From: Marsupella aquatica
Lineage: Eukaryota > Marchantiophyta
NCBI GenBank assembly: GCA_973895155.1
Contig: OZ316896.1
Coordinates: 16,554,001-16,618,000, forward strand
Direction: 5' to 3'
Length of the DNA stretch: 64,000 nucleotides
Shown here one piece after another: positions 14,901-26,769 of this stretch. The position numbers and the translations under genes were made by a program. Within the stretch, counting starts at the first letter, position 1, and each line of letters starts with the position of its first letter. The notes below the pieces were generated by a model. It did no database searches. It had not been told where the DNA came from and saw only the letters and a program-made list of their open reading frames with translations.

Positions 14901-14929
14901 CATGATTGGATCTAGAGGTAGAGCGAGAG

Positions 14930-15877
14930 TCAACTGATCAACGGCCCGGCTGTATGGTTGTGGAGTTGCAGGTCTTGATAGGCATTGATAGGATTGGGCT
15001 GCGAGTAGGGATTTAGGGGATTGCTGCTGGGAGTACTATAACTATGTAGCAAGTTGCTCGTATGGAGCTGCTGAGAGAAGGGGACAAGAGGATTGCTGTT
15101 GGGTGCATAGTTGTTCAGTGGATGGGACACAGGACTGTGATTTTGCTGACTTGAGTGTTGGGAGTGTTGGGAGTGTTGGGAGTGTTGAGACGACTGAGAT
15201 TGCTGCTGCGAGTGCTGCGTGTGCTGCTGCGTGTGCGGGCCGTGCTGCTGGCTGTGTTGGGCATATCCATGTCCAGTGAGGGGGTTAGTATGTGAGTGAC
15301 CCTGGGGAAGTGCTTGTTGTTGCTGCTGCTGTTGTTGCTGCTGTTGTTGTTGTTGTTGTGGTGGTGGTGGTTGTTGCTGATCGTTAGACATAGCACCACC
15401 CGTTGGTAGAGGACGCTTACGCTTCTTCTTCTCATAAGCGATCCCCCGAGCTTTGGCTTGGCTCTCTCGAACTTCTCGAAGATACATACGCACCACACGC
15501 GCTCCGAACGGGTTTGACTCGGGCTTACCGCCGTTCTCCTCGAATGCAGCGCGCAACCGACCGATAAGAGCATCGAGAGAACCCCAGGCTTGCTTGAGAG
15601 GACACTGGCAAGGATGGGGAGGGTTTGGCAAGCCGAAAAAATGACAACTCAGTACATGCACTTTCGTCTTCCCGAATTGATCAAGGTATCGAAGAAACTC
15701 CAGAACGTGAGTCCCACTACAGCGAGCAAGAGCCAAAGGAGGGCGGTGGTTCTTTAGATACTGTCCGAAAGTGTTCCAATCTCGTCTCTTCTGTGATTCG
15801 TATCGACTTGGAGCAGTAGCAGGTTTGGTACTTTGCTGCACCACTTCTTGCTCTTGAGCATTGTTCTGCTGAGCCAT
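14930..15877 (-). CDS. ALOG-domain (LSH/G1-type) transcriptional regulator
   Basis: Single coding exon of 315 residues from the ATG at 15877, ending in TGA at 14930-14932. Residues 24 to about 150 form a highly conserved ALOG domain. It starts [11 protein letters not shown], carries the family zinc-ribbon pattern HVLSC (H-x3-C) followed by CQC (C-x-C), and ends in [12 protein letters not shown], whose basic cluster is the usual nuclear signal. The rest is low complexity: a proline run, about 15 consecutive Gln, then Gln/His/Ser-rich repeats and Asn/Pro-rich sequence. ALOG proteins (LSH in Arabidopsis, G1/TAW1 in rice) are nuclear regulators of meristem and lateral-organ development; Iyer and Aravind traced the domain to DIRS-type retroelement recombinases. 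The frame stays open upstream to an in-frame TTG at 15994, but no ATG lies there and a likely splice acceptor interrupts it, so the ATG at 15877 is preferred. The long Gln-rich C-terminus is unlike the short tails of many angiosperm members. Which subfamily it belongs to cannot be told by eye. Confidence 0.94.
   Translation of the reverse strand: MAQQNNAQEQEVVQQSTKPATAPSRYESQKRRDWNTFGQYLKNHRPPLALARCSGTHVLEFLRYLDQFGKTKVHVLSCHFFGLPNPPHPCQCPLKQAWGSLDALIGRLRAAFEENGGKPESNPFGARVVRMYLREVRESQAKARGIAYEKKKRKRPLPTGGAMSNDQQQPPPPQQQQQQQQQQQQQQQALPQGHSHTNPLTGHGYAQHSQQHGPHTQQHTQHSQQQSQSSQHSQHSQHSQHSSQQNHSPVSHPLNNYAPNSNPLVPFSQQLHTSNLLHSYSTPSSNPLNPYSQPNPINAYQDLQLHNHTAGPLIS
15314..15358 (-). repeat. CAA/CAG polyglutamine codon tract in the ALOG gene
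   Basis: Fifteen consecutive TTG/CTG triplets on the plus strand encode glutamine on the minus strand, next to a run of CCA proline codons. A second triplet-type repeat at about 15151-15190 (a GAGTGTTGG unit) encodes repeating Ser-Gln-His. Both are prone to length variation. Confidence 0.85.
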
Positions 15878-15979
15878 CTGATTTCCTGGTCCGCCTCCAC
15901 TTCCAGACGGTCCCACTCCATTCGTGAGGGCCCCCAAAGGGTCCTCACTCAATATGAATATCGACTCTATTTTCGCTAA

Positions 15980-15982
15980 CTG
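15980..15982 (-). other. probable 5' UTR splice acceptor of the ALOG gene
   Basis: Read on the minus strand, ATTACAG precedes TTAGCG about 103 bases before the preferred start codon. An intron in the 5' UTR would explain why the frame remains open beyond the ATG without another ATG. Inferred from the motif alone. Confidence 0.35.
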
Positions 15983-15999
15983 TAATGATCGCAAATGTC

Positions 16000-18900
16000 T
16001 TGGTTTTGCACGCTAGAACCTGCGAATCAGAAATTTCTCTGGTTTAGCTATTGATGAGCCTCTTTGGAAAACTGTGACACTCTGATTTCTCAGATTCTCC
16101 AGGCTCCCAACTCCGAATAAACGATACCAACTCCACCGCAATCCCACGCTTTGCAAATGTAGCCCAAACCTATTTAGCTGCAAAACCTCCGAAGATCTGA
16201 GTACTCACACTTGAATACTGAATTAAAACCAGCTGCTAGCTGCTGCTGCAGTGAAGTACTACGAAACAAAACCACACAGGCTACCATGATCCATGCTCGC
16301 CAACTTACTCTTGGTTAAACCTATCCAGAGCTTAACAAATGACGATGTCTTTCCTTAGCTTCCAGATTCAGATCTTCTTAGATCTTGGCTAGGCTCAAGA
16401 GTCAACTACATCCCCCAAACCCCGGTCGACATCATCTACCATCTGTCCACCATCCAACCTGTGCAACTCGACCCTGGATCACAACCTTTCCTTCGATCGG
16501 TCTCCAAACCAACGAATCCCCAACCAAATCCCCAGCTGAGTCGACCGAAACGTCGTACCGTGGGCGGGAGCAGGAAGGAGTAAAGGCTACGCCGTGACAA
16601 AGCATATCCAAATAATACGAAGAAGCGCAATCCGAGCGTAAGAAGCTAGGCCGTCTCCAAAAGCTGCCGATGTCAATGGGGACCGTAACGGCGGTGTGGC
16701 AAGCACCATCAACAACATTCCTCCACAGTTCCTTGGCTCCAAGCTGCCGCTGCATCTCGCATGGGCTTCAACGCTAGGATGATCAACTCGTCACCCGAAC
16801 ACAGTGCCCGAGCGCGCACCATCGTTTTCTTCCTGCTCATTGTACAGTACTACAGTCGTGGCGGTGAGCCTTGAGTGCAAGCAAGCGAGCCGATTCGATG
16901 AACCGCGGAAGAAACCACGGTGTGTCATCCCCGTACGTGATCACCTTCGTTTTGTAGACCGGGGGATGCGAAATTGTGCGTCTCCGCCACACTTCTCGAC
17001 CTCATCATCAAAAACTACTAGAGACTGTCTACACGAAAGAAAAGCTATGGATGCACTCAAAGTCCGTGCTCTCGCGCTCTGGTCGAGGTCGAGGTCGAGG
17101 TTTCATGCGAGAAATTACTCGTCGTTTCACGAGCATCTTCTGTTGTCTAGACCTGAGGGTGAGGATTGGCTTTCTGGGGGTGGTGGGGGTAGCGGGGGGC
17201 TGAGGGAGCCATGAAACCCGGAAGGGGAATGGACGGGATCGCTCTTGCTGGGGAGCAAGCAATTTGCAACCTTTGAGGTTCTCTTGGAGTCTACGTGCAC
17301 TTGCAAAACGGAGAACCTCTCTTTTCCCATGTGGCGGTCCCACCGACAAAAATTAAATATAAAGCAAAGGGGGCAAAGTTACCCCACCACCGTTAGCAGT
17401 CTGTCCTTAGCTGTTAGAGGCATGGATGGGCCGTGGAAGGACGGTTTTCCCCTGTCACCGTTACTTACCTTCCACGATCTGCACAATAATATTCCATAGT
17501 TTATCACAAACCTAGTTCAGCTTTTCAGCTTCAGAGGTTGACTCTTGGCCCCCAAAGTGGCCCTGCCAATGCCCTCCCTCACATCTCCTACTACTTAGGA
17601 CAAAATATCTCAGCAGCCTGGGATTTCAGGGTTGTCTACTCTATTAGGGCCTAAGGACAGAGGCTTATGCTAGGACTTTATAAAATACAAAAATACACAA
17701 ATTTAAAATCTGGATTTTTCTGCTTGCAAGCCAATTACACAACTTGCTGCACGCAGTTTCCTTTAAATGGCCACTATCCCTCAAATGGCAAACTTTTTTA
17801 CTTAAAGAAAATTATTGACTACTTTTGGTAGCCTGGATCCACCAGAGTTTGTTTCGAGGATACTGGCAGTCTAAGAGAAAACTTGACTGGAGCATAAGTG
17901 AGATGGCCATGCAGTTGGACATTGGGGGAGTCTTTGAATGAGTTTGGGCAATTGGATTTCAAGGAGTCTGTAAGCTGAGGGGAGAGTGACAGGTTTGGAG
18001 TGACATAGGTTTACAGTGCACCTTTAGGATCTATTATTTATTAGAGAAAGATGTTGTCATTATCGATCCTTATGGGGGCTCAAATCAAAATGACATTTCC
18101 TAGAAAGACCATGAATAAGAAAGAGGGGGATTGAATAATATGGTGTTTGGATAGATGAGTTGTTCTTGTCTAGAGTGAATGATTTCTCCACACTGTCAAC
18201 ATGTCATGATATAGCAGCTGCCGGCTTCGGAATTGAAATTTATGTTTTGATTCTTGACAACCCTACGACATACATGCGTTGCCTCTATTGTAGCTGACAA
18301 CCTGAACTGTTGGGACACAAGCTCTTCCAAGAATTTCCGTGGTGGAGCTTGAACATTGCTACAACTTGGAATTATGTTTGAGTGTGACAATTCAATGAAG
18401 ATCCAACGTGGACGCTCTTGTTTGGCACCTCAAAAGAGACCAAATCATATTTCTGCATATTCTGTGGGAGAAGACCAAACCATATTTCTGTATATTCTGT
18501 GGGACCTCCTATAATTCCTTAATTGTCGTTTCCTAAGCCTAATTGTTCTGTCCCATTAGGCTGTAGGTTTGACTAGTTTGGGAGTAGGGGCGTTCCAAAT
18601 AGGCAGTCTTGGCAATGTGCCCAGGATGGAAGAAGGTGCGTTTTTAAGGACAAAAACTCTCTGTTGAGAACATACATAAAAGTCCTTTTTTTTTAATGTT
18701 ATGGAAGTCTATTCTTCTGGTACTGTAATGAATAAACCTCGCCCTCTGTTATTCTACACCTCACACCATTTTGTATAAATGACGGAAATTTGTTAAATTA
18801 CATTTCTCTGAAAAAGCACCCTTCGACACTTTTGGTGTGAATTGGTAAGGTTTTCTGTCTCCCACCTAGCCAGACCCCATTAGCTAGAATCTAGAGGTCA

Positions 18901-19490
18901 TCCTTAAATCTAGGGAGATCTGATGGTCCAAATAATATAGGAAGACTAGATCAGGAATATTCCCAGCATGTTCATTTTCACAAGAGGTGACCCACTGGCT
19001 AAAAATTAGGCTGCCCCCTACACTTCTGTGTGTGGCCCTGTAGGCTTTAGGACCTCAATCTCAACAAAAGCTGATGAAAGCGGTGACTTTGCTATAGGAG
19101 GGTGCATCTCAACCTCACCAAGACTTATATAAGAGGACGTTTTCAAGGCATTAAACAATCTAAGGGGCTGGGGCCGTCACTTGGCGGCCTCATTTACTTT
19201 ATTAAATCCATTGAACAAATAGCTGTTGTACCCATTCAAGCCACATGCCACACGTCAAGCAAACAGCTCCTGGTTCTTGACAACCAACTCTTACCCATGA
19301 CACTATTATGTTAGTGTAGTTCAAGTTCACACAAGAGCAATGCCAAATGATTAGATGTAATATACTTCACAAAAACGGCCAAACAAAGTACAATGAAGAA
19401 CAAACAAAAGAGACTAAAGAGGACAAACTCAAAAGAAAGGAGGGAAAACCCAAAAGCAAAGAGTGGAAAAAAAAACAAGGAAATGAAGTG
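16000..19490. other. upstream region of the ALOG gene, no further gene seen
   Basis: The first 1.4 kb is more GC-rich and probably includes the ALOG promoter and 5' leader. It contains a short GAGGTC repeat (about 17081-17101). No TATA box was convincing on the minus strand. From 17.4 kb the sequence becomes AT-rich and repeat-like. Open frames at 16.4-17.5 kb overlap each other on both strands and match no family I know. Confidence 0.4.
18438..18507. repeat. 35-bp tandem duplication
   Basis: Two adjacent near-identical copies of a 35-bp unit, starting GACCAAA(T/C)CATATTTCTG and offset exactly 35 bases, with a few substitutions. Non-coding context. Confidence 0.75.
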
Positions 19491-19496
19491 CCGGTG

Positions 19497-19705
19497 CCTG
19501 ATTGTGATGAGCTTACACTCTACATGGATGCCATAGTTGGATGAAGTAATGGTCAACATTGAGGATTGTAACTAAATCTGCCAGGGGCACATGGAGGTCC
19601 TTGATTGTGATGAGCTTACAGTAGACATGGATGCCATAGATGAACTAATGGTCAACATTGAGGGTTGTAACTATATCTGCAAGGGGCACATGGAGGTCCT
19701 ATATT
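19497..19705. repeat. 103-bp tandem duplication
   Basis: Two adjacent copies of a unit running from GATTGTGATGAGCTTACA to GGGGCACATGGAGGTCCT. They start at 19500 and 19603 and differ by scattered substitutions and a small indel. The unit is partly open in one frame and leads into the open segment at 19713. Confidence 0.8.
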
Positions 19706-19712
19706 GGGGCAA

Positions 19713-19883
19713 GCCGTTGCCGAGGCACACAAGTACCCCAAGCCAAAGATCTACAATGAATTGTTCAAGCTTGAGTACATTGTAGCATCTCAGGACATGC
19801 CAAATATGAATTTCAGAATCTTCCAATCATGGTGCAAACCCTTTGAAAGTTCTCTAGACTTCATTGTTGTGACTTGGAAGTAA
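19713..19883 (+). other. orphan coding-like segment, unknown protein
   Basis: Fifty-six codons without interruption, then TAA. The peptide looks protein-like: AEAHKYPKPKIYNELFKLEY near the start and FRIFQSWCKPFESS near the end. It lies just after the 103-bp tandem repeat and has no ATG-led frame long enough to stand alone. I do not recognise the family; a captured gene fragment or an exon of an unrecognised or dead gene are both possible. Confidence 0.25.
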
Positions 19884-20405
19884 TGCAAAGAGATGCTTGG
19901 CATATTCTTGATAAGCTACTGTGCAACTCCTCGTTTGGGTAAAAACAAATCATTTCAGGAAACAATGAGTATATTATTCTTCTTCACATTTTTAAATTTG
20001 ATAAAGTTAGATATATTACAAACTCAATGTTTACACCAGGATGTTTGAAATATATATGGCGAAATTGTTTGCATATTTCAAAAGGTCCCCAAAATATTTA
20101 TTAACAACCCAATTATTTTAATAATAATTGATTTATTGCACGAACGTGGATGGCACTACGGTATTGATGAAATCACGATTCAAATTATTAGGGGAGCCAA
20201 GGTTTGAGGTGCAGATCAATCGCAACTTGTAATCAGAACTCTCACATGGAAAGTCAAATTATAGTGGAAACTGACATGCACAATTCGTAGCAAGACATCA
20301 ATAATAGATTGGTCATAATTATGCCACCATCAATGTTTTTCAAAAATACTTCCTAATAATTATGCTCCAAAGACAATAATGACAAATCCAAGTTGAAGTT
20401 CGACC

Positions 20406-20449
20406 AGAGAGGGTCCACCAGTCCATCAGAGAGGGTCCACCAGTCCATC
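20406..20449. repeat. perfect 22-bp tandem duplication
   Basis: The unit AGAGAGGGTCCACCAGTCCATC occurs twice in a row with no mismatch, implying a recent duplication or slippage. Confidence 0.9.
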
Positions 20450-23199
20450 ATCTCAATTTAATCTGATGGACGCCTTTAGATGCTCTGAGATCTTTGCTCT
20501 GCAGCAACTGTAGATCTTCACACTTTGCAGAGTCTGATTTTTTAGTATGTTGTTGTGCTTCTTGAAGCTTTTTGTTTTGGAAACGGAAAATACGACCGAA
20601 CTTCGTACATTATAACAGTGAACTTTAATGGGTCCTTTACCGGGCCCGACGATGTCCACCGTGAACGAGCCGTCACAGCAGCCATCGCCAGGCATGCCGT
20701 TGACAGCAGCTGACCGCGTTGTGATTTCACTGCAGAGAGTACTGTCTTGTACCTCGAGCCAAAGAAAGTCGCACTTCCAACTAATGGGGGCGTGCGCCAT
20801 CAATTTTACACACAGAGGCTATGAAATCTCCTCAAATAATTTATCTTTCTAGTCCAGCAATTCTGCTGCAGATGCATGCACAATTTTCACATCCATCCCA
20901 TGCAGAGCCTTGTGATGAGACCATCATTACACAAAACAATTCCCCAGTTCGGTACAGTACAAAAGACACAGTCGCTCGCGTACCTCCACTTCAATGTCCT
21001 CCTGCAATCTTGCCGGTAATTTTCCAGCAGGACCAGAGTGACTAATCAATAGCGTGAACCGAAGGAAGAAAAGAGGGTCACCGTCCACCTGTGAGATCGG
21101 ATGATGTTCAGACTTCAGACACTCTGGTGCTCATCTGAAGTGTATCTTGTGAGTGATGACTGAGTGTAAAGTGAGAGATTGTGTTCAGGCTTAGCAGTGT
21201 CTCAAAGTGCCTTTCTTTTCTGAATGGAAACCTCAAGGGCGCGAAAATGGCGTGAGGGATAAACCCTAAGTGCCTGATCACTTTTTTCACCTTTAATACT
21301 CGAAAATTGCATCCCTCTGGTTGGAAAGAACTTCGTAATCAGCAGGCGAATGCAATTTCCTTCAGTGGACAGACTACCTCTTGATTCAACGGCCCAGATG
21401 GGAAAGGTATGCGAGTATTCCATTTGTTGTCAACTGAAACTCAAAAGTACAGTCCCCTGGCGTGGTATTTATTGTGACCAAGTCTGCAGTGGTCAGTTCT
21501 TCGGGGAGTGGTATGACCAGGATTAGTGTAACGCGTATGCAGTCTCGTGTGTACCGAGATCTGAATTCTGAAGTCTGGATGGGTATAATAGACATTACTA
21601 TTTGTAACAACCTGTGTACAGTAGCGAGCAATAACTTACTGATCGACGACCAAGGAGTCTTCCACCCCATCATGCATTCCAACAGGAAAGTAACCTTTAA
21701 TCAAATGACGATTCTGACAATTTGGTTCTCACCACTCATTTTAGTCTGAGCCTGTGGATTGCGATTTCAGGTCAATTAGAATGGTCAAATTCTTCTCGCC
21801 TGAAAGGCAGGGTTTTCATTTTCTAGGGTGGTGTGCGGTGTTCAAATGCAGTTGGATTCGCAGGAGGCAATTGAGTACGTGTGCGTTTAATATTGAAGGA
21901 GGTAGTAAAGTCATGAATAGGAACCCCAGAACAGTCTAAAGCTGGTAAATACTGTTGTTGCAGAAGCATTTTCAAAAGCAGCAGCACTAAGGATCTTCTC
22001 TCGTATCGATCGCATTGCCATTTTTTTCATGGACCTTATCCTGGGCCCTTGGTTTCATTGTAGCTCTGTTTCCATTGTTTTTGTGGTTGGAGTTCCCAAT
22101 GTCGCTGCTGCGGCTGATGCGTGTGCTTTTGCTGGAGCTACACGACCTTTGTACTTTCGTCTCTACAATGTTAATCATTTAGTAAAGTTGATGAGTTTCT
22201 TACTTTCTTTAGTGCCCGGGGAAAAACAACGACCATGCAACCACGGTCCGGCCTGCGGTCATGATGTTGTAGTTGTACTGTTGATCGGAAATCATTGCCA
22301 GCAATCTATTGATCAGCTAGTCTCCTACGACCCCAGATGAGTTTGATTACCGGCTCGAAAAGAATGTCTTGCCTTCATGGTTGTGAGTAGGTTTCATCGT
22401 GCGTTCCCTTCTTCGCTTCCAGCTCGACAGCTTCAGTCAGTTTCTCCTCCTTTGGCCCCTTTTGCCCCAGAGTGATCTAGTGCGGAAGCTGTGGCTGTCA
22501 TGACGTTCTGCACCGCGGTGTTCCGGTACTCACAATCAGTCGACTAGACAGTCAATCGGATCGACCTCGTTTACCTTGACTACAGCGATCTTGGTCGATA
22601 CGATCGTGTCATCCGATATGCAGAATCGGGGAAGACGCATCGACCCATGTACGAAAAAACGCTACACAAGGTGCACCGGAGTCAGGCCCAGCCTCTATAG
22701 GAATTCGCAATCAGGATTCAGGAGTCTGAGGATAGAAAGTGACGAGAAGATGACGCTCGGTATCATGCTACATTCCGATTCCGCACTACATTTGGCCCAT
22801 CACAAAAGTAATATCATGGCTATAGAAGGGAAGTAAACTGTTGTGAATTGGGCTGCACAAGACATCCGGGTACCTTGCGACAGTAATTTCTTCTCTGGAT
22901 ATTCAATCAGAGTCACTCGAATTCAACAAACCTTGACCACTGCTCGCTCGGAGTCCGCAGCAGCCCAGCAAATCAAACAGCCAACATACATTATTTTGAC
23001 AGTGTCTCCGCCCCAACCCTACTCTAGTCTGGTGTGTCCGGTAACCCGATCAAGCCCACCATTAATCACTGACCTTCTTGAAACAAGTTCTGTGTCATTA
23101 CTTCAGCTCCAACGAACTTTTCATAAAATCATAAAATTACAGGTATCATGTACCAATTTGTTGTGGCACTATTTCTCGGTGCTCGTGGCTGTGAGCTCT
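20450..23199. other. gene-free stretch
   Basis: Composition resembles the flanks of the real genes rather than the AT-rich repeats, so an unrecognised gene with short exons is possible. Several open frames of 60-150 codons exist on both strands, but none carries a domain I recognise and none could be linked by splice sites. Confidence 0.35.
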
Positions 23200-23297
23200 T
23201 ATTTAAAGCGCTTTCCTCCTCACTGTAGAGTCCCTTCACAAGTTCACAATGGAGTCGATCAGTATCGACGACGGTGGCGTAGGATCGCTCGAAGGAG
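23200..23297 (+). promoter_or_regulatory. candidate promoter plus first coding exon of an unidentified gene
   Basis: A TATA-like TATTTAAAG at 23200-23208 lies 41 bases before an ATG at 23249. Sixteen codons follow (starting MESISIDDGG) up to a good donor, GGAG|GTGAGC, at 23297/23298. The spacing is what a plant promoter with a short leader would show. No matching downstream exon was found, and the frame cannot be joined sensibly to the open segment at 23364. It may be a relic first exon or chance. Confidence 0.25.
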
Positions 23298-23305
23298 GTG
23301 AGCAC

Positions 23306-23348
23306 TTTCGACTTTCGACGTTCGACTTTCGACGTTCGACTTTCGACG
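23306..23348. repeat. TTTCGACGTTCGAC simple repeat
   Basis: About three units of a 14-bp sequence built from TTTCGAC and GTTCGAC, directly after the candidate donor site. Internally self-complementary around TCGA. Confidence 0.8.
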
Positions 23349-24042
23349 ACTCCTTAAATAATTTTGGAGTTGCAGCAGCATGAAGAGGGGAGGACGGACG
23401 AGGAGTTATTAATAAGCTGGGTTATCTCGGGCAAAGGACGCATTGGGACCCGCGAGGAGGACAGTGGCAGCCGTGCAAATTGTTTGAAAGCGGCTCCAAA
23501 AGCACTACAGCACAGATTACAAGGAAATGACGTCGGCATTCCATCTAACTGCCTTAAATCATGTACTTCCCATTCTACTGTACATCTACATTAACAAGAG
23601 TACGGGGGTGATTCCAAATTTTCCACTAGCCGCAGCAGTCGTGGACTAGTGGCTCAGTTTTTACCGGGTGCGTTCTGTACAGTATTCTTTCGAAAAGGTT
23701 GCTGCAAATCCTCATCTTACCGAGCACGGCATCAGGCGCGGTACTTTACAACTCTGTGCTGTACTTTACTGTGCAGAACGAACCGATGGAGAATCTTTTT
23801 GGGGGCCTGACAGTACCCATGTCTGTTCGTGACATCAGACGCACAGCGAGAGAGGACAAAAAGCGGTTTTGTTTTTGTATTTTTGATTTGATTTGATTTT
23901 GTTTATTAGGGGCTGTTTTTGTTTTTTGTTTTGTTTTTGGAGATGACATTCACCTGCCTTTTGGTGTGATGACGTCCCTCCGTGTCGTTTGAATTCTGAG
24001 TGTTCTTCCTTAATTAATCAGAGAAAATTTGATTAGAAAATG

Positions 24043-24710
24043 ATGTTACATTGTGTTCAGTTTGAATACCTAGTGTTTTGCCATCAGTAGAGATGTACTG
24101 ATGAATTAGTGTTTCTTGATACTAATTTTATTATAACATGGATGTGTTGTACGCATTTTCACAAAGTACTTTTAGGTTAGTTACATCACCTCCATGTGCT
24201 TATCCCTAATCGATTGCTAGGCCTTGAGTCGATGATGGTGTTAACACTTGGGAAATATATGATGGACCCCAAAATGAACGTGTTCCCGTCTGGACCCCAT
24301 GAGTGATCCAGACCCTTGATCAAGATACCCAAAATTTCATGTGGTTCATAAGTAGCATTTTTTTTTATCTTAGGGGTCCATCAAGTCTATTTCTCCACTG
24401 CCCAATATTCAGCAACTGCACTGAAGTTCTGCTACGTGCAACTTAAACCACAAGGACAACAATGTTACTAACACGAATAGGCGTGAATTCATAGCACTTT
24501 GCCTCAGTGAATTTTGTGTTCTTCATTTGGCTTATAGAGTACTCTGTGTTAGTTTGAATCCCAAGTGTTTTGTCTTAATTAGAGACCCTGCACTGGTGTT
24601 TAGTCTAAAATGCAGATGTTTTTCTTTAAAGGATGATGTACTCCATGTAAGTTTGAATCCCTAGCGTTTTGCCTTTAAAATAATGTATTCCCTGCAAGTG
24701 TGACTCCCCA
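24043..24710. repeat. degenerate repeated motif cluster
   Basis: A phrase close to GTTTGAATCCC(T)AGTGTTTTGCC recurs at about 24055, 24550 and 24638, with a weaker form at about 24686, always in the same orientation. These look like decayed units of one repeat, interrupted by the inverted-repeat element at 24.26 kb. Confidence 0.45.
24259..24386. mobile_element. small inverted-repeat (MITE-like) element, copy B
   Basis: TGATGGACCCC at 24260-24270 pairs with GGGGTCCATCA at about 24373-24383, an 11-bp perfect terminal inverted repeat around about 100 bp. The arm sequence matches copies A and C. The interior shares a CCCCATGAG block with copy C. Confidence 0.5.
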
Positions 24711-26769
24711 GGGACGATGAGTTTTGTGTATGCCTAAGCTCTGAGCAAAATTAATATTTTTACCTTTCTAATTATAGTGATATAAAATTAAAAATTAAAT
24801 TAAAAATAGAAAATCTAGTGATATGGCCTAAATAATTCATCTATATTTTTATTTTTCCTTTAAATAATTTTTATAAGTGACAACTTATATATTTAACATC
24901 AAAATGTTTAAAATATTATTAAAATATACGCTGTATATGGATTTTCAAAGGTTAGTAAGCACTACCTAAAATATCGTCTCCAGGACTAAATATTCAATAG
25001 TTATTGATATACTGCAATTTAACATGATGTCCCTACAATAGTATCACAAACCAGAAAATACCTTACACCTTATTTACCTTCCGTATGAATGTAAGTCTTG
25101 TTAGACCACAACTCGTAACTACCGTTCCTCACCTCCAACCTCCTCTCTCACCAACCTCGTCTCTCACTTGCCCAACTTGCATTGTTTATGGTTCTCTTGG
25201 GAGTCAACTTTGCAACCTTAAAAACTATATATACAGTAGAGAGACTAGCAGGCAAAGTTGGGGCTATATGTAGGGAGGCTATATAGTTGGGGCTATATGT
25301 GTAGAGAGGCTATATACCTGGTTATCCCCCTCCAACCAGGGAGACTTTAACCCTTTCTGCGTAGCTTAACCTTTGTTAGGCATGCACAACGTTGCTCGTA
25401 TTGTTCATACTGGGCTTTCGTGGACTGCCAAAGTTTTTGATTAAATATCAGCCCCAGTTGTCATCATTTTCAGATTAATTACTACATGGCACATGTTTTT
25501 GTCATCGGTTAAAGTACTTAACCCTGGTTAACTGCAGAACATCCTATGGCCTTAAGATCCCTCAAATTGGAGAATCTGACCTTCCCATCACCTTGGAGCA
25601 GGGCGCTGAGGAGCACTTACTGTGACGACAGAGGAGAGAACTCGGGAAATAGGGAGGCACCATTGGGGGCCAAAACGCACACAAGAGGCAGAACTCTACC
25701 CTACATGCCCATGAGGTGGGTGAATCTGATTTGAAGGCAATGGATTATTTGGAGCTAGCATACTACGCTAGGGAGCTTTCATTGTATTGTTCACCTTCAT
25801 GCCTACACAAAGCAAGAACCTTAGCTAGAGTTGACTACCAAATCAAGCCTTGGCTTAAACCATTGTGGAATCTAATATTAAATATTATTGAATCAGATTA
25901 ATATGACAGAGCTTAAATATTCTTGACATCACTAGTTTTTTGTCAACCTACCAAAACGATGATCGTTGTAGAAAAGCCGTGGCTTCAATATTCTCTAGGC
26001 CACCTGCAATGAGAGTAATAGAGCCTGCTCCCCACAAATTGTCGAACATGAAAGGTTACTAGTTTATATCCCTATACTGGGGGCATAGGCTCTAAGGTAA
26101 TTAACATGGACTATGCACTACTGGAGTGCTTTGGCTGAAAGGGGTTGAATTCCAACAAATTGCAGTTTAGCCCAAGAAATTGTGACTGACAAGTAAAATG
26201 TTACCAAACCATCACCTCCCTCCTCAACTGTTAACCCCGGTTGCAACCTGTATATTGCAAAGTTGAACGGAGGAACAGAATAAGGGACTTTTGCAATCGT
26301 AACAGTTTTATAGTTAAAACATTTAGCTGTCCAGTGTTGCAAGAAAAGGAAGGCGTAAATTCTTGGATGGACTTTTGCTGCTCAGATGAAATCTCAGCAA
26401 CTGTTAAGAGGTGTTCCAGTAAAAGTAGACCTATTTGTAAACGCATGACTTTGTATGTAGTGGTGCTTGTTTTGAAATCCTTTTTTTAATATATTTGGTC
26501 ACCAAAAAGGTTCCATACAAATCTTTCATTTCGTGCTTGTGTCATGCTGTGTCACTTTTTGTCAAGAAAGAGTCACCAGGCATGCCGGGTTAAGCAAGTT
26601 AGGGATAGGTTTAATTGTTTGTCCAAAGGTGTACAGAAGAGGCACCGAATGAGGCGCAAGTATACAGAATGATAGGTTAACTATTCACAACTGTTCTAGA
26701 ATAGTCTTTTAGTATAGATTCATATACTTTTGCCAGTGCAATACCATCTGGATTGTGCTGGATAACCTT
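24711..26769. other. AT-rich stretch with no gene seen
   Basis: Strongly AT-rich at 24.75-25.05 kb. A short tandem-like block GGCTATAT(A)GTTGGGGCTATATGT lies at about 25258-25310. No recognisable coding sequence. Confidence 0.45.

Noticed and set aside
15115-15573. 152-codon minus-strand frame with Asn/His runs
   Set aside because: Alternate-frame reading of the Gln-repeat part of the ALOG gene.
460-17850. CCTGGATCCACCAG shared by about 465 bp and about 17830 bp
   Set aside because: Only a 14-base match; flanks do not align well enough to call a repeat family.
20453-20803. 116-codon minus-strand frame with a Cys/Gly-rich middle
   Set aside because: It looks partly protein-like, but a second overlapping minus-strand frame is equally plausible and neither matches a family or joins to further exons.
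22843-23301. 152-codon plus-strand frame
   Set aside because: It overlaps the candidate promoter at 23.2 kb, has no motif and ends in an Arg-rich chance tail.
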